Assembly: GCA_025349905.2 (NCBI GenBank)
Contig: MU624657.1
Span: 1-34,155, forward strand
DNA: 34,155 nt
From: Blastocladiella britannica
Lineage: Eukaryota; Blastocladiomycota; Blastocladiomycetes; Blastocladiales; Blastocladiaceae
Direction: 5' to 3'
Part shown: one piece after another, positions 11,900-23,624 of the stretch
Layout of the letters: each line of letters begins with the position of its first letter
Numbering within the stretch: position 1 is the first letter of the stretch
The notes under the pieces: model-generated
Told to the model about the DNA's origin: nothing
The model's input: only the letters and a program-made list of their open reading frames with translations
The model's database searches: none
Position numbers and translations under genes: made by a program

Positions 11900-13650
11900 A
11901 TGGAGCGCCCGTCCCGCCGTCCCCGTGACCCATCGCGTGGCCCGCCCGTGGACGCCTACGCGCGTTCCCACCAGCAGCAGCCGCCCCAACAGCAGCAGTA
12001 CCAGCAGCGCCAGTACGATGCCGCGCCGCCAGTGACGACTTTGTCGCGTAGCGCGCCTCCGGTGGTCGCCGAGCCGTCGGGCCGCCCTCGCCGCCCGACC
12101 CGCGGCGCCACGTCGTCGCCCGCTCCCTCATCCTCCTCGACTCTGGCCCCTTCTTCGGGCTCGGGATACAGCGCCCCAATGGTCCCGGCCCGGTCGTCGG
12201 ACCGCCGTGGCGCATCGCGTCCGCGCCGTCCCGCAGACCACCATTTACCTATGGCAGCAGCGGCTGAGCGTCCATTGGAGCGTCGCGCCCGGTCGCCATC
12301 GCGCGGCCCGCAGCTCAACGCCAAGGGCACCATCGACTACCGCGTGTCGCGCGTGGCCATCATGTGCCGCGACTGCGGGTCGGATGTCGGCCTCTACCCG
12401 GCGCGGCACAAGTGCGGCGTGCCCAACGTCGAGTTTGACGAAGACGACGCGCCACCCATGCCCCCTTCCTCCACTGCCAATGGCGGCGGCGGGGATGCGG
12501 CCGAGGCCGGGTCGGCGTGGGGCGGGCTGTGGAACAAGTTCCAGAACATGACCCTGGCGCGCACTTCGGGTACTCATATCTTCTTCTGTTGTTACTGTGA
12601 GTTAATGGACTAATGGATAATGATGGCATTTCATTCAGCCGACTCGTCCGAATCGGCTTCCGGACGGCCCAGCACCGACCCAATGGCCGCCTCGGACTCG
12701 GCCTCTGCTGCCCCGTCGGCCGAGGGCGGCGCGAGCGGTACCCCCGCCGCCGAGAGCATGTGGAGCGTATGGAACAAGCTCAAGACCCAGGTCACGACCG
12801 CTGCCGGTGGCAAGCAGGCCGACGATGAGGGTACGCGATATATTTTTCTTTCAAAAGGTAAAAGGAAGACTCACCATCCACAAAAGACTCAGACCCCGAA
12901 GAAGTGTCCAAGGCGCTGCGCGAGTACTACGCGAAAAAGGGCGGACCCATGCCCAAGTTCCTCGAGGAACAGGCAAAGGAGCGTGCGCGCGAGGACGATC
13001 TGGACCGGTTTGAGGCCCGCACCTTGCAACGCGGCGGTAGCGGCAGTAACGGCGGTGGTGGTGCTCCCCCACGCCGTGGCTCCGATGACCGATACGGCAA
13101 CGGCGGCGAACGGTACGGGTCACCCGCCCCTCGTGGGTACGACGACCAACCTCCGCGCGGGTACGGGTCACCGGCGCCCCGCGGGTCGTACGATGATCAG
13201 CCTCAGCCTTCTCGCACGCTGCAACGCGGCGGTGGCGGTGATCCCCGCTACTACCAGGACCAGCAGCAGTCACAGCGGTACGCTCCGGATCCGCGGTACG
13301 CACCCGCACCACCAGCAGCTGATCCTCGCTATGGTGCGGATCCGCGATACGCATCTGACCCGCGCTATGGCGCGGACCCACGGTATGCGGCGCCGGAAGT
13401 GAGCCGCGGCCGTGGACCCGCCGCGTACCCCGACGATCCGTACGGCGGTCGTGCCCCCGTGGCCCCGGCAACCATGTCTCGCGCCCGGTCGGCGGGCCCG
13501 CCACGGGTATCGCCGGCGGCCTACGCGCCCAGCATGCCCCGCGGCGGGTATGAGCGTGAACCGGCTCCGCGGTACGGCGGCGGCAGTGGCAGTGAGGTCG
13601 CGTACGGCCGCCAGGCCGGCGGCAGCGACATTGGATACGGCCGTCGCTGA
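11900..13650 (+). CDS. Mso1-like (Sec1-binding) protein with a small zinc motif and duplicated WNK segment
   Basis: Exons 11900-12569, 12639-12830 and 12887-13650 give about 541 residues. The first 140 residues are Arg/Pro/Gln-rich and disordered. CRDCGSDVGLYPARHKC then looks like a small zinc-binding knuckle. Two related segments follow, WGGLWNKFQNM and MWSVWNKLKTQ, in successive exons. The second leads, across the second intron, into ALREYYAKKGGPMPKFL. The WNKL...ALREYY..KG.P.P..L arrangement resembles the Sec1-binding region of fungal Mso1, a factor in vesicle fusion at the plasma membrane. The C-terminal 240 residues are disordered, with DPRY and YG repeats. The Mso1 link is by motif resemblance only; the zinc knuckle and the duplicated segment are not standard Mso1 features, so this may be a related but separate protein. 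Confidence 0.55.
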
Positions 13651-13734
13651 CCCCACTCTTGGCACAAACCCATACAAACAAAAGTAAAAAAAATGAAGAA
13701 AAGTGTTACATAAAAAATACACCAGGCCTGAAGG

Positions 13735-15685
13735 TCATAGCACCAATTCCCAGCCGCCATCGGCCATACGTCGGAGCCCCGCTGGTCCCGCCAGAAGCAA
13801 CGCCTTGATCCGCGCCGTGACCGGGTCCAAGATCCGCGGATTCTTGGTCGCACGCAGTCCGTCCACGTCCAGTCCGAGCGCCAGCAGCGCCGGCTGCTCG
13901 AGGACGGCGCGCACCAACGGCTGCTGCTGCGACGACGAAGACGACGAAGTTCCGGATCCGCCGCGCAGAACTAGCGGCACTAGCGCGCGGATCTCGGGCG
14001 GCCGCGTGCGTTTCTTGTAGGTCACTGAGACCGGCCCGCCCCCGATCTTGGCGTGCACGCGCACCGCGGCTGCCGTACATGTGGCCAGTGATGCCAGCTC
14101 CCATATCGGAGGAACCGCTTCCTCGTCATCTGAGTCGCCGTCAAATCCGCTGAGATCAAGCTCGATAGCGTTCGCGGTGGCCGTGGGTGGTGGCAGTAAT
14201 GATGGTAGTGGTAGTGGTGGCGGCGGCGTGAGGCTCGCGGACGACGATAAGAGTTGGACGGTGGTGGTGGCGGTGATGAGCGATGTTGAGGAGAAGGGCG
14301 AGTCACGGCCCGGTGCGTGTCCTCCTTCCAGAGCAGCAGAGTGAGGTCGATCGTGTTGTCGTCCGTCCGCAGCAGCACCAGCGCCATCAACATCATCACC
14401 AATGCTGCCAAGACGCGCCGGCACCTGGAATCCAGGTACATCAATTCCAGCCAGCATCGAGTCGGAAATGCCGTGATCTTCCGCCCACAGGTCGTCGTCG
14501 TCATCAAACCTTTGGTACGCGGGTGGAAGTGGTGGAGCCGTGATCACTGCTCTTGCTCCTACTCCTCCAGCAGTGCCCGCGAGCAGCGGTCCCGTCAATA
14601 ATGGTGGCGGAGGTGGTGGTGGGGGGGGAGGAGGAGGTGGTGGTGGTGGTGGGGCAACCAAGAACGGATCAACTCCACCGGCGGGTCCATTCGCACCACC
14701 ACCGCCACCAAGGCCGCCATCGGCATGTTGTAATGGTGGTGGAGGCAGCGGCGGCGGAGGCGGCAGCTGCTCCTCCTCGTCGTCCAAATCCTCGGCCGAG
14801 ACCGGATTCACCAAAAACTGACCCGCGAAGGCATCAATGCGGTCGAAATTATCGCGGCGCGGACCCGCGGCTGGCGAGTCCTCTGGTGCGGTCGTGCTGT
14901 ATACGAGGGTTATGTCAGATTTGGATTCAGTTTCATGCGAGAGAGAAAGCGCCGCACCCGGCTTTGGCATATAACCGCCGGATCGTGTCAATCAAGGACG
15001 GCTGGCGATCTTCGAGCATACCGCCTAGCAGGCCCGTGTTGTGCGGCTCGAGCCAGAGCACGCTTCGGGTACAGCGAGCACCACGGACATGGATCTATTG
15101 ATTTTTTTCGTCAATCCCACTCATCTGTACTTCAACAGAAATGAAAAGGGCCACCTTGGCCCCAACTGGCGTAAAGAAGGATAAGGCGGGAATCCGCGAC
15201 CGCTCCATTCCATAGACGGTGGTGTGGCCGTCGGTCAGCGTGAGCTTGAGCATTTTGTGCGGAACTACGGGCGCGCGTCCTATTGGTGGTGGTCGAGGAC
15301 CCTGTTGTTGCTGCTGCTGCTGCAACTGCTGCTGTTGCTCGCGTTTTCGGCGCAGTTCGAGTGCCTCGAGCGCGGCAGCCATGGCCAACGCCGAGTGCCC
15401 GACCTCGTCCACGCACGTCACCTGCAATACCGCATCAATTCCGTCGATAACGGGCTGTTCGCCGTGAATGGCACCAGCGGCCGGTGGCAAGGCCGGGTCG
15501 CCGCACTCGGTCAGATCGCTGTGCAGAAAGTGGCCATAGACGCGTTGCGCGATGGCAGTCGGGGGTAACGGGGCGGGAGCCTCGGTCTCGAGCACGAACG
15601 CGACGCATTGCCGGATCCAGTCGGGTGCCACGCGTATTGCGCGCTCGGCCAGGAACTGGGTCGTCACCGCGACGGCAGCGTCCAT
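13735..15685 (-). CDS. RMI1: RMI1, RecQ-mediated genome instability protein 1
   Basis: RMI1 is the OB-fold subunit of the BLM/Sgs1-TOP3-RMI complex that dissolves double Holliday junctions. Minus-strand exons 15685-15131, 15094-14958 and 14896-13735 (about 617 aa) keep phase. The N-terminus has the three-helix part with WIRQCVAFVL, then LQVTCVDEVGHSA, a Gln-rich insertion, and the OB-fold core MLKLTLTDGHTTVYGMERS.I with GAKVALFI, then VRGARC..SVLWLEPHNTGLLGG. A long C-terminal region is rich in Pro, Gly, Ser and Asp and includes a poly-Pro tract around 14600-14720; its last 120 residues look more ordered and might be a second OB-like region (inference). Start chosen at the first ATG of the conserved N-terminus. 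It lies only 58 bp downstream of the MIOS stop, on the same strand. Confidence 0.85.
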
Positions 15686-15743
15686 TTCGCGTGTGTGAGT
15701 CAACAACAAGAAAAACGAGGTTTTGAAAGAGAGACCAATAAAA

Positions 15744-18700
15744 TCACAACATGCATCGACATTCGCACCCCGGCACAGGACACCGCGAGTACTTGGAGAA
15801 CCACTCGAGCACATGTGCCGCGTGCCCACCGTGCCGGCACGTCTGGCACCATGTGAACCAGCTCTCGAACCCGCTCACGGTCCCACCTGCCGCCCTTGCC
15901 CCTGACCCGTCCATGGGGCCACCGCTGGCACCAAACCCCATCATCCCACTGTGCGCTTGCTGCTGCCCGTGCGGGTGGTGCATCATGAACGGGGTCATGG
16001 GCGATCCGGCGGGCGACGGACTGGCGAGCGCGCCGAGCGCCGGGTGCATTGGACCCGCGCCACCACCAACCTCACCGGGTACGCCACTCAGCGCCGACGA
16101 AGGTGGGCCGCTACCTACTCCGCCGATGCCGCTCCCTCCTCCTCGCCGCGTCGAATCAATCTGAGATCCCATGCTGAGCAGGCAAAGCGCGCACCGCGGG
16201 AGCGATTTGCGGCAATTTGGACACACGGTTGGCTGGCCGGAAACTGGAATCAGTACATATCGTTGCGAAACCACGAAAAAATGATCAAAAATACCTTTCC
16301 ACGCGATGAAGCAGACGGCCCGGCCGAAAGAGCGACGCGGCGGCCCTCGCGATCCTTGACCCCGGGCAAAAACACGCTCTGGGCAATGCTCTGGTTGCAG
16401 AAATTGCAGCGCACATGGACCTGCGGGGCTACATCGATCCCGCGATCCGGGACACCTCCACTACCGCTGGCGCTCCCGCCACCAGCAGTACTGGTTGCCG
16501 CCGCCGCTGCTGCGAGCTTGCCGGCGGTAATATCAAAGAGCGCGCGCACATGGTATAGCTGCATGCGGTCGAGGAACGACCGGTACTCGTCGGTCCAGAT
16601 GGCAGCGCGTGGGTCCGACTCGCCCGCGCGTCCACTGGCGTACGCGAGGATCCCCATCCCACCGCGCTGCGCCGCCGCCGCCGCTGCCGCTGCTGCACTC
16701 GGTCCACCGTGGCTGCCGCGGCGTGGGGGAGCAAATGCCATGGCCAGTGCCGCAGTCTGCACGTCTCCCGTGGCGTCCACGTACCGCTCGAGCAAATCGA
16801 CGCCCGCGGACGACGCCAGGCCCGTGTACACCACGCCCGACAAGTCGCCGAGCCGGACCGCCATTTCACCCGCCGATGACACAAAGTCAAACAAGTCGGC
16901 ATCGCTGAAATACCGCAGCGCAATTAGCAGCTTCTCGCGCGGATCAAGCGGCTCGTAGATTACCGTCAGCCAGTCGTTGCACGAAAAGAACGTGAAGATG
17001 GCCCGTAGCTCGGGCTGCGTCAGTTCCTGCGAGAGCGAGCGGCACAAGTCCACCCACGCATGCTGCGGATCGGGCGTGTACCCGGCCAGCGCTGCCGAAA
17101 CCAAGTGTAGACGCTCGTCTAATTTGTTTATGTATATTGTGAGAAAGTGACTTTCAATTGATAAAGATTGGACGTGCCCTTGGCAGCAAGGAGCGCCTGG
17201 ATCGTGCGACTCAGATCGCCATGAAGGAACGCCCACAGGGCCGCCTTTTCGTACTCCCCAGACCGCTCCAGGCGAAACAAGTCGATTTCCAAGTCTTCGC
17301 GGGTGGACCAGCCGCAAAACTGAAGCGCGGCCCGGCGGTACTCGCTTAGGTACACGGTGGAGAACGCGTCCTTGGATGTCTTTGACGGGACAATCGTGAT
17401 CCCCTGGAGCACTTGCAGGATCCCGACCCACCCGCAGTCAGTGCCACCCACCACATGGCGACCAAGCTCAATCAGCCGCTCCATGCGCGTGACCCAGTGC
17501 CACAGCGTCTTGAGGCTCGAGATGGCCTCTTCGCCTGCGGCCCGCGCATCGTTATCGGTCCATAGCCGGCTTTCGCGCTCTTCTTGGTCTAGGACCGTGA
17601 GATTGACGGCCGTATTGAGCGAGTACCCGGACGCAGCGCGCCGGCGCATGCCCATGGCCACGTCGTCGACGCCGGGAGGGGCAAACGTCACCGACGACCC
17701 CGACGCGGTTGCGAGCGACCCGTTCGGGTTCCATGCTGCTTGTGGCGTATCGGGAAGCGTCACCAGTTCCAGGACATACCCATCGCTCACCGGTGCCGAG
17801 CCGGTGGGACCATTTACCGATGGACCACTCGAATGTTGGATCCCATTGGAAGCTTGGGCGTGTGTCGCCGTCAATGAGGACGTCAAGGGACGGGAGAGCA
17901 GCACGGCTCGGCACACCGAACCTGGCAAAAAGTCGAAAGTGGCCGTAGGGGAGAGGCCTGTGACGCGTGTTCGCAGTACACCCAGTGAAGGGACAATCGG
18001 TGCGTTTGGCATCGCCATGACTCCGCTATTGCCTCCTCCGCCGCCACCACCACTGCCAGTTCCGCTACCGCCATTGCCGCCGTGCATATTGGTACTAGCA
18101 CCTTGTCCGCTCGCGATCCCAAGTCCCCCGGCACCGCGATCTGCCGCCTCTGCGCTGGGAACAGCACCAAAGGTCGGAAGCCCAGACCCGCTTGTGGACC
18201 GCGCGTGTTGTGGTTGCTGCTGTTGTTGTTGCTGTTGCTGAGAGAGCGGAGCGCCAACCCCGCTTGCATTGCCTCCACCACCGGCAATCGCGGCAGCCGT
18301 GTCAAGGTCGCCTTGCCCAACATCCAGAGCCGGAGGCTTTTCGGCCAGCTCGAGGATTTTGACGCCGGGGAAATCTCGGTACACGACGCCAAGCAACCCG
18401 GGTCGCGTTGGTGCAAATTGCAAGTGATTGATGGCCGCGGCTGAGCCAGCGGTAGCCGCGGCTCCCCCGACCGGGGATGCGGGCGATCCAGTGTTGGCGC
18501 TCGAGGGCCCACCGCCCAGTCCGGACATGCCCGCGCTTGCAGCAGATCCACCGCCACCAAGGGGACCGCCTACCATGGCCAAGTTACCACCACTAGGGAC
18601 CGCGCCTGCAATCCCGGTTCCCAGGTACCCTTGGCTAGAGGGCGGAGGCGGGGTGATGGACGCGACGCATTCGCGGGGCATGCGCATGTCCCACACTTTG

Positions 18701-20162
18701 ACGACTCCGTCGTCGGCCGCCGATGCGAACCGGCACTCGTGCCACGGGTCAGTGGCAATCGAAAACACTGCGCGTGTCGCGTACGTCACCATGGGTCCCG
18801 CTCGGGCCGGATCGGCTCGGAGATCGTACACGCGCAGCGACTTGAGCGACATGCCCGCCACCACAATGCGAGCGTGCGAGTGCGCCCAGCCTAGCGAGGA
18901 GACCGAGTCGGTGGGGCCAAGCTGGTACATTGGCGTTGGAGGGAGTGCGGTCGAAGTGGCGGATGGCGGGGGCAAGTACGAGGAGGTCGCCGCAGAGGAT
19001 GCAGCAAAGGTGCGCGAGGCCGAGCTAACCACAATGATATTAAATGAATGAGGACCAACCAAATCGAAATGGAGAGGCAAGGTAACACATACCTTACCAT
19101 CGAGTACCGGCCCAGAGCAGAGACGCCAAACCCGGAACTGCTTTGCATGGCAGGATTGATGCCGCCGCGAGAGTCGGTTGGAATGGCCATCCCGCGTCGC
19201 GTCGAGTGCTGGCTCATGCTAAACTGACGCATGTGCACGCTTCCGCTGCCGCCATTGGACGACTCGGCCAGCCCGCCAGCTATTCCACCACCACCGCCGC
19301 CGCCGCCATGAGACATGCCACTAGCACCACTCTCGAGATGCACAGGGCTCGTGGTGAAGGCGCCGCCGACGCGAACCGACTCGACGTCCCAGATCATGAG
19401 CCCTGCCTCGCTGCGCGTTTTTTCGTAGCCGGCGGCAAGCAAGGCCGGATCGTGGCGGTGAAAGTCTAGGGCCATGCACGCGCGTGGTTGCCGTGGGGGC
19501 AGCTCCCCGTACGAGGCGGCGTCTGAGATTCCGGTCGCTGCTGTCGCCCCCTGCGCTGGATGTTGTGCATTGGGCCGGCCGCCATACGCGGAAGAAGACG
19601 ACTGTGGCCGCAGGATCGAGATGTCGGGTCCACCACCGCCCCCGCCGCCGCCGCCGCCGCCGCCAAACTGCATTGCGCGCAGCCCGGCAGCTACAGAGGC
19701 GAGCATCGGGTCGTCAAGCGCACTAGGCCCACTCAAGCGCGTGCCCTGATGCTCGGCGGTACCTCCAGGGTACATGGTGTTACCGTTTGGCTCATTGAAG
19801 TTCGGCGTGGATGGCATGCGGGCCAGGACAATCTTGCCGCCAGCAGTGCCGATCGCCATCATGTCGGGGGTCGAGGGGTCCGGCGACCATGCGAGCGAGC
19901 GCCAGGACGAGACGAGGTGCGGGTCGACTGCGCTGAGCAGCAGCGGGCCAAGCGGGGAAAACTCGGTACGGCGTGGTCCCGGGCCAGAGGTCGTGGTGGT
20001 GGTGCAGGTGCTGGCAAGAGCGTAGACGCGCAGCTCAGTGTGTGACGCAACGACCAGGCGCGGATCGCCCGCGTGGGGAGAGTACAGCACCCTTCGAGGC
20101 GGCGCATAGGCCGACGGGGCCGCGGGGGCGCGCATGCCGAGGGGCAGCACTGAGGCCGACAT
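15744..20162 (-). CDS. MIOS: MIOS/Sea4, WD40 and zinc-domain subunit of the GATOR2/SEA complex
   Basis: MIOS acts at the vacuole or lysosome in amino-acid signalling to TORC1. Minus-strand exons are 20162-19093, 19024-17178, 17118-16295 and 16232-15744 (about 1409 aa, versus roughly 875 in human). The N-terminal WD40 part includes SWRSLAWSPD and ACMALDFHRHDPALLAAGYEK, then LMIWDVESV and VVKVWDMRMPREC. The helical middle includes LAGYTPD and DLLERYVDATGDVQTA. The C-terminus has the diagnostic zinc cluster: CNFC, CPNCRKSLPRCALCLLSMG, then WFTWCQTCRHGGHAAHVLEWF and CPVPGCECRC. LPRCALC...MG favours MIOS over WDR59. Extra length comes from Gly-, Ala-, Ser- and Pro-rich insertions. The second intron fits best as a GC-AG intron (17119-17177); a 38-nt GT-AG alternative exists at 17114-17151. 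Confidence 0.93.
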
Positions 20163-20204
20163 GATTTTTTCTCTTTGGCTTTGGGCTTGACTTTTTTTTC
20201 GAAA
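20163..20204. promoter_or_regulatory. 42-bp bidirectional intergenic region between MIOS and ALG1 start codons
   Basis: The two ATGs face away from each other with 42 bp between them. The segment contains two T runs and no obvious TATA box. Both transcripts must start within or near it, so the core promoters probably overlap, possibly extending into the opposite reading frames. Confidence 0.6.
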
Positions 20205-21893
20205 ATGGAAAGAGATCCAGTTCCAGCAACGACAACCGGCTCAGTGGTCGCCGTCGTGGTCCTCGGCGACATTGTGCGGTCGCCCCGCACCTCGTATCAT
20301 GCGCTCTCGCTGGCGCGCCGCGGCCACGCTGTCCACCTGATTGGCTACGTGGACTCGACGCTGCCTGACACGCTCCTGCAGCAGCAGCGGGATGGGCGCA
20401 TCTCGATTCACGCCTTTCCCGTCTTTGGCGCCGCCCCTCCCGGCCTGTTTTTGCTTTGGGCGCCAATCAAGGCACTACTGCAGCTGCTGGCGCTGGTCTG
20501 GATTCTGTGCTTTGCCATCCCAGCCCCGTCGCACATTCTGGTTCAAGTGAGTACATTGGTTGCTATATGATTGTCAAATATTGATATGCCCTTGAAAAAA
20601 AAAAAAAAAAACAGAATCCGCCCTCGATCCCAACCCTGATCGTGGCTCAGTTTGCCGTGTGGGCTCGGTCCTCCCGCCTCGTGATTGACTGGCACAATTT
20701 GGGATACTCGATCCTTGCCCTGCGACTGGGTCACACCAGTCTACTGGTCAAGCTCGCCAAATGGTTTGTTTTCGTCGGTTTTGTTTGTCGTTCTAGTTGA
20801 CGTTATTTATTTGATTTGGTAAAGGATCGAGCGCACTTTTGGCCGCATTGCGCACGCGCACCTTTTCGTGACGCAAGCGATGCGGGACCACCTTGTCGCA
20901 GAGTGGGACCTAGTGTACGACAATTCAGTTTACCATAGTGTTCTGTGAATTGACTCGGTCTTTTGTGGTAGGGGCGAGCCCATTGTCCTGTACGATCGCC
21001 CACCAGCGCACTTTCGACGCCTTTCCGGATTTGAAAAGTCTAAGGTTCGTGATTTGTCTTCCCCATTTTTCCTCGACGCGGACTCCGTTCACAACCAAAC
21101 AAAAGTAGTTTCTGGATCAGATGGCCACCGCCACCATCCCATCCTTGGCCTCATTTGACGCAGCCAAAGATTGCTTGATTGTCTCGTCCACGTCTTGGAC
21201 AGTCGACGAGGACTTTGATCTCTTCCTGGAAGCATTGTCCGCCGTCGACTTGCACTTGCAATCCTCCCGCGCTGCGGCCGTGTGCAAGGTCCATGTCGTG
21301 ATCACAGGCAAAGGCCCGCTGCGCGACCACTACGAGGCAGAGATCGCCGACAGGACATGGTCGCACGTGCTCATTTCCACTGCTTGGCTTGCGGCTGAGG
21401 ACTATCCAAAGCTCCTGGGTATGTTCCTTTTATTTGTCTTGTTTCAGGCGTCTGAACTATTGCTCTTTGGACAGGTGTCGCTGATATTGGCGTTTCTTTG
21501 CACACGAGTTCCTCTGGCCTGGACTTGCCCATGAAGGTCGTGGACATGTTTGGCTGTGGCCTTGCTGTTTGTGCCTACGATTTTGAGTGGTATGTTCTTC
21601 ACTTTGACTTGGTGGAGCAATCTAATCAAATAACAACAGTCTCTCGGAACTCGTCAAGCCCTCGTTTGGCCGCGTCTTTACCGCCGCAGAGGAGCTGGTT
21701 TCGAATTTGCTGGTACGTGGGGCCCCTTTTCTTTCTTGAGCCAATATTTGACATTTATTTGATATAGACAATGATCCACGACAAATCGCTCCGCGAGACC
21801 ATGTCATTCAACATTGACGCCTACTTTAACGCCCACCGCTGGGACGACGAGTGGAACGCGCATGCTGGACCCGTCTTTGACGAGGTAAAATAG
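20205..21893 (+). CDS. ALG1: ALG1, chitobiosyldiphosphodolichol beta-1,4-mannosyltransferase
   Basis: ALG1 adds the first mannose to GlcNAc2-PP-dolichol on the cytosolic face of the ER, an essential step of N-glycan assembly. Eight exons keep phase: 20205-20546, 20615-20763, 20825-20914, 20972-21044, 21109-21418, 21475-21589, 21640-21712 and 21768-21893 (425 aa, near the usual length). Signatures include [67 protein letters not shown] and the GT-B donor-site segment [21 protein letters not shown] hydrophobic stretch at about 85-110 ([19 protein letters not shown]) fits the membrane-associated region. The short introns have usable GT donors; intron 1 ends in a run of 17 A before ACAG. Confidence 0.97.
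20595..20611 (+). repeat. A17 homopolymer at the end of ALG1 intron 1
   Basis: Seventeen adenines immediately precede the CAG acceptor at 20612-20614, where a polypyrimidine tract would be expected. This is the second intron here with an A-run next to its acceptor, after PAN2 intron 7. Confidence 0.9.
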
Positions 21894-21900
21894 AATATAA

Positions 21901-23483
21901 TTACATGCATTCAGCCTCCGAGTCTGCGCCGCTATCCGTCGTGCTAGAAGAGCCACTGGAACTGGAAGATCCAGGGATTTGAGGCACCGTCTCCAAACAC
22001 TTGATGGTATGTGCAATGAATGCCCACGGGTCCGAGTCCGGGTCAGGTCGCGCAGAATCATCCCCCGCCGCTGTCGACACGTCCACTCCCCGTCTTTTAG
22101 CCTCCTCCATGAGGTTAGCGACCCACCGCGCGCACATTTTTGGCCGGCCGCGCCTTGCCTGCAAGTACACGCGCTCCAAGTTGGGCAAGCTGCAGAAGTT
22201 CTGCGTCACTGCCACCGTGTACGTGAGGTTGATGACCACGTGCCACCAGCCGCCGGGCACAAACACCGTTTCCCCGGGCTTTTGCACAATCTCCACCATT
22301 TCGAGCATGTCGCGCCATGGAGCCAGGTTCGGGTACACTTCGTTAAACCAGGTGGCGGCCTCGCGATCACGGACCACATGCGACACGCGGCGAATGCCGT
22401 ACCGAAGATCGCGCGCATCGTAGTACACTGCACGGCGCGGCGGATTGACCAGGTTTTGTGGGGAATTGGGCGGGAACAGGCACCACCGCTTGTGGCCAAC
22501 TAGGAGCGTGTTCCACGCGGACGTGCCGAGCGGATCGAGGTGGATTCTGTCCAATTTTCTTATATAAATTAAAGGTCAAGAAACAAATAATAAAAAAATT
22601 AACGTACCCGGTACCGCTGCGCTCGGGACCCATGACAATCCATCGGAATGGAGGTCGCCGATACGCCGACATGTACTTGAAGAGATCCTCCTCAAAGTAC
22701 TTGGGCACTTTATAGTCATCCAGCAGTGCCCGCAATGGCCACTCTCCAGGGGTTTTGCCTTTGCGACGGGGGAAACTATCCAAAAGATCTCAGTTCGAGT
22801 GAAAACGACAAAAGTGTGAAGAACAAGAGCGGACCTGGAGTCAAAAATGTACAGCGGCGAGTCCTCTTGCAGCGCCATCTCCTGGCAGTAGCGATGAAAG
22901 TGCTTGTAGCGCATGTACACGGTGCCTCCGTCGTCGTCCTCTCCCACCTTGAACTTTTGCTCCTTGTACCGCTTGTAGAATTCCTTTGAAATGAAAAAAA
23001 AAGGTGAGCCCTCATTGAACAACAAACCAGTATAGTAAAAGATACCTCTGGTTCCCAATTCTGATTCGCACTCCAATCATCTGCGACGCCCTGTATCACA
23101 ACGGGAAGATCCGGCCACTCGTAGTTGCGCCGAAACTCTTGCGCGGACGTTTGCGCGTACTGGATACGCGGAACTGTATCGTGGATCTTGTGCCACAGCG
23201 ATCGCTCGCAGTAACGCTGAGCGCCCCACGCGTCCGGGCTTTGGTCAGTGCGGATCTGTGATTTCGCGTGGCGGACTTTGGCCGTCATGACTGCGACGCG
23301 CCGGGCGTGCTTGTCGAGTGGCAATGTGACATCTGAGCCTGGTTCTGTTGCTGGCGTTGGCGCATGCGATATCGTTGGTTCTGGCTCGGCACTACCCTCG
23401 GGCGATGAACGCGCACGTTTTCCAGGTGATTGGTTTTCGGTGTCCGAGCTCGGACGCGGTCTGGAGCGCCTTGACGACTTCAT
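21901..23483 (-). CDS. JMJD6-like JmjC-domain 2-oxoglutarate oxygenase
   Basis: The JMJD6 family are Fe(II)/2-oxoglutarate oxygenases linked to lysyl hydroxylation of splicing factors and, more debatably, arginine demethylation. Minus-strand exons 23483-23046, 22983-22835, 22775-22608 and 22546-21901 give about 466 aa with all phases consistent. Hallmarks: [57 protein letters not shown], then [15 protein letters not shown] with the metal ligands His254 and Asp256, HKRWCLFP, and [16 protein letters not shown] with His354. The N-terminal 75 residues are basic, Ser/Pro-rich and contain KRAR, a possible nuclear signal. The C-terminus is Ser/Asp/Glu-rich. Its stop codon lies only 7 bp from the stop of convergent ALG1. 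Start chosen as the first ATG of the open frame after the AT-rich upstream region. Confidence 0.92.
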
Positions 23484-23601
23484 TATAGTATACAGTATAT
23501 TTCGTTGGAGTCCAAATTTAAAAAAATCGGAAAATACTCTGCCCAAAAAAAATCACGCGCTCGGTATCCTGTCGAAATACAATTGGGAAACTCCAACACT
23601 T

Positions 23602-23607
23602 TTTATT
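23602..23607 (-). terminator. Poly(A) signal AATAAA after the first small-peptide gene
   Basis: On the minus strand AATAAA begins 17 nt after the stop codon of the peptide gene at 23625-23889. It is a good candidate cleavage and polyadenylation signal. No exact equivalent is seen just after the second copy. Confidence 0.5.
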
Positions 23608-23624
23608 CATCCCGCAAAATCAAT

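Noticed and set aside
14022..15101. Long forward frames opposite RMI1, including Gly-rich ones
   Set aside because: They are the antisense of Pro-rich and Asp/Glu-rich RMI1 codons and lack any conserved motif.
17357..19051. Long plus-strand frames opposite MIOS
   Set aside because: MIOS on the minus strand has clear conserved domains across the same DNA; the plus frames are shadows.
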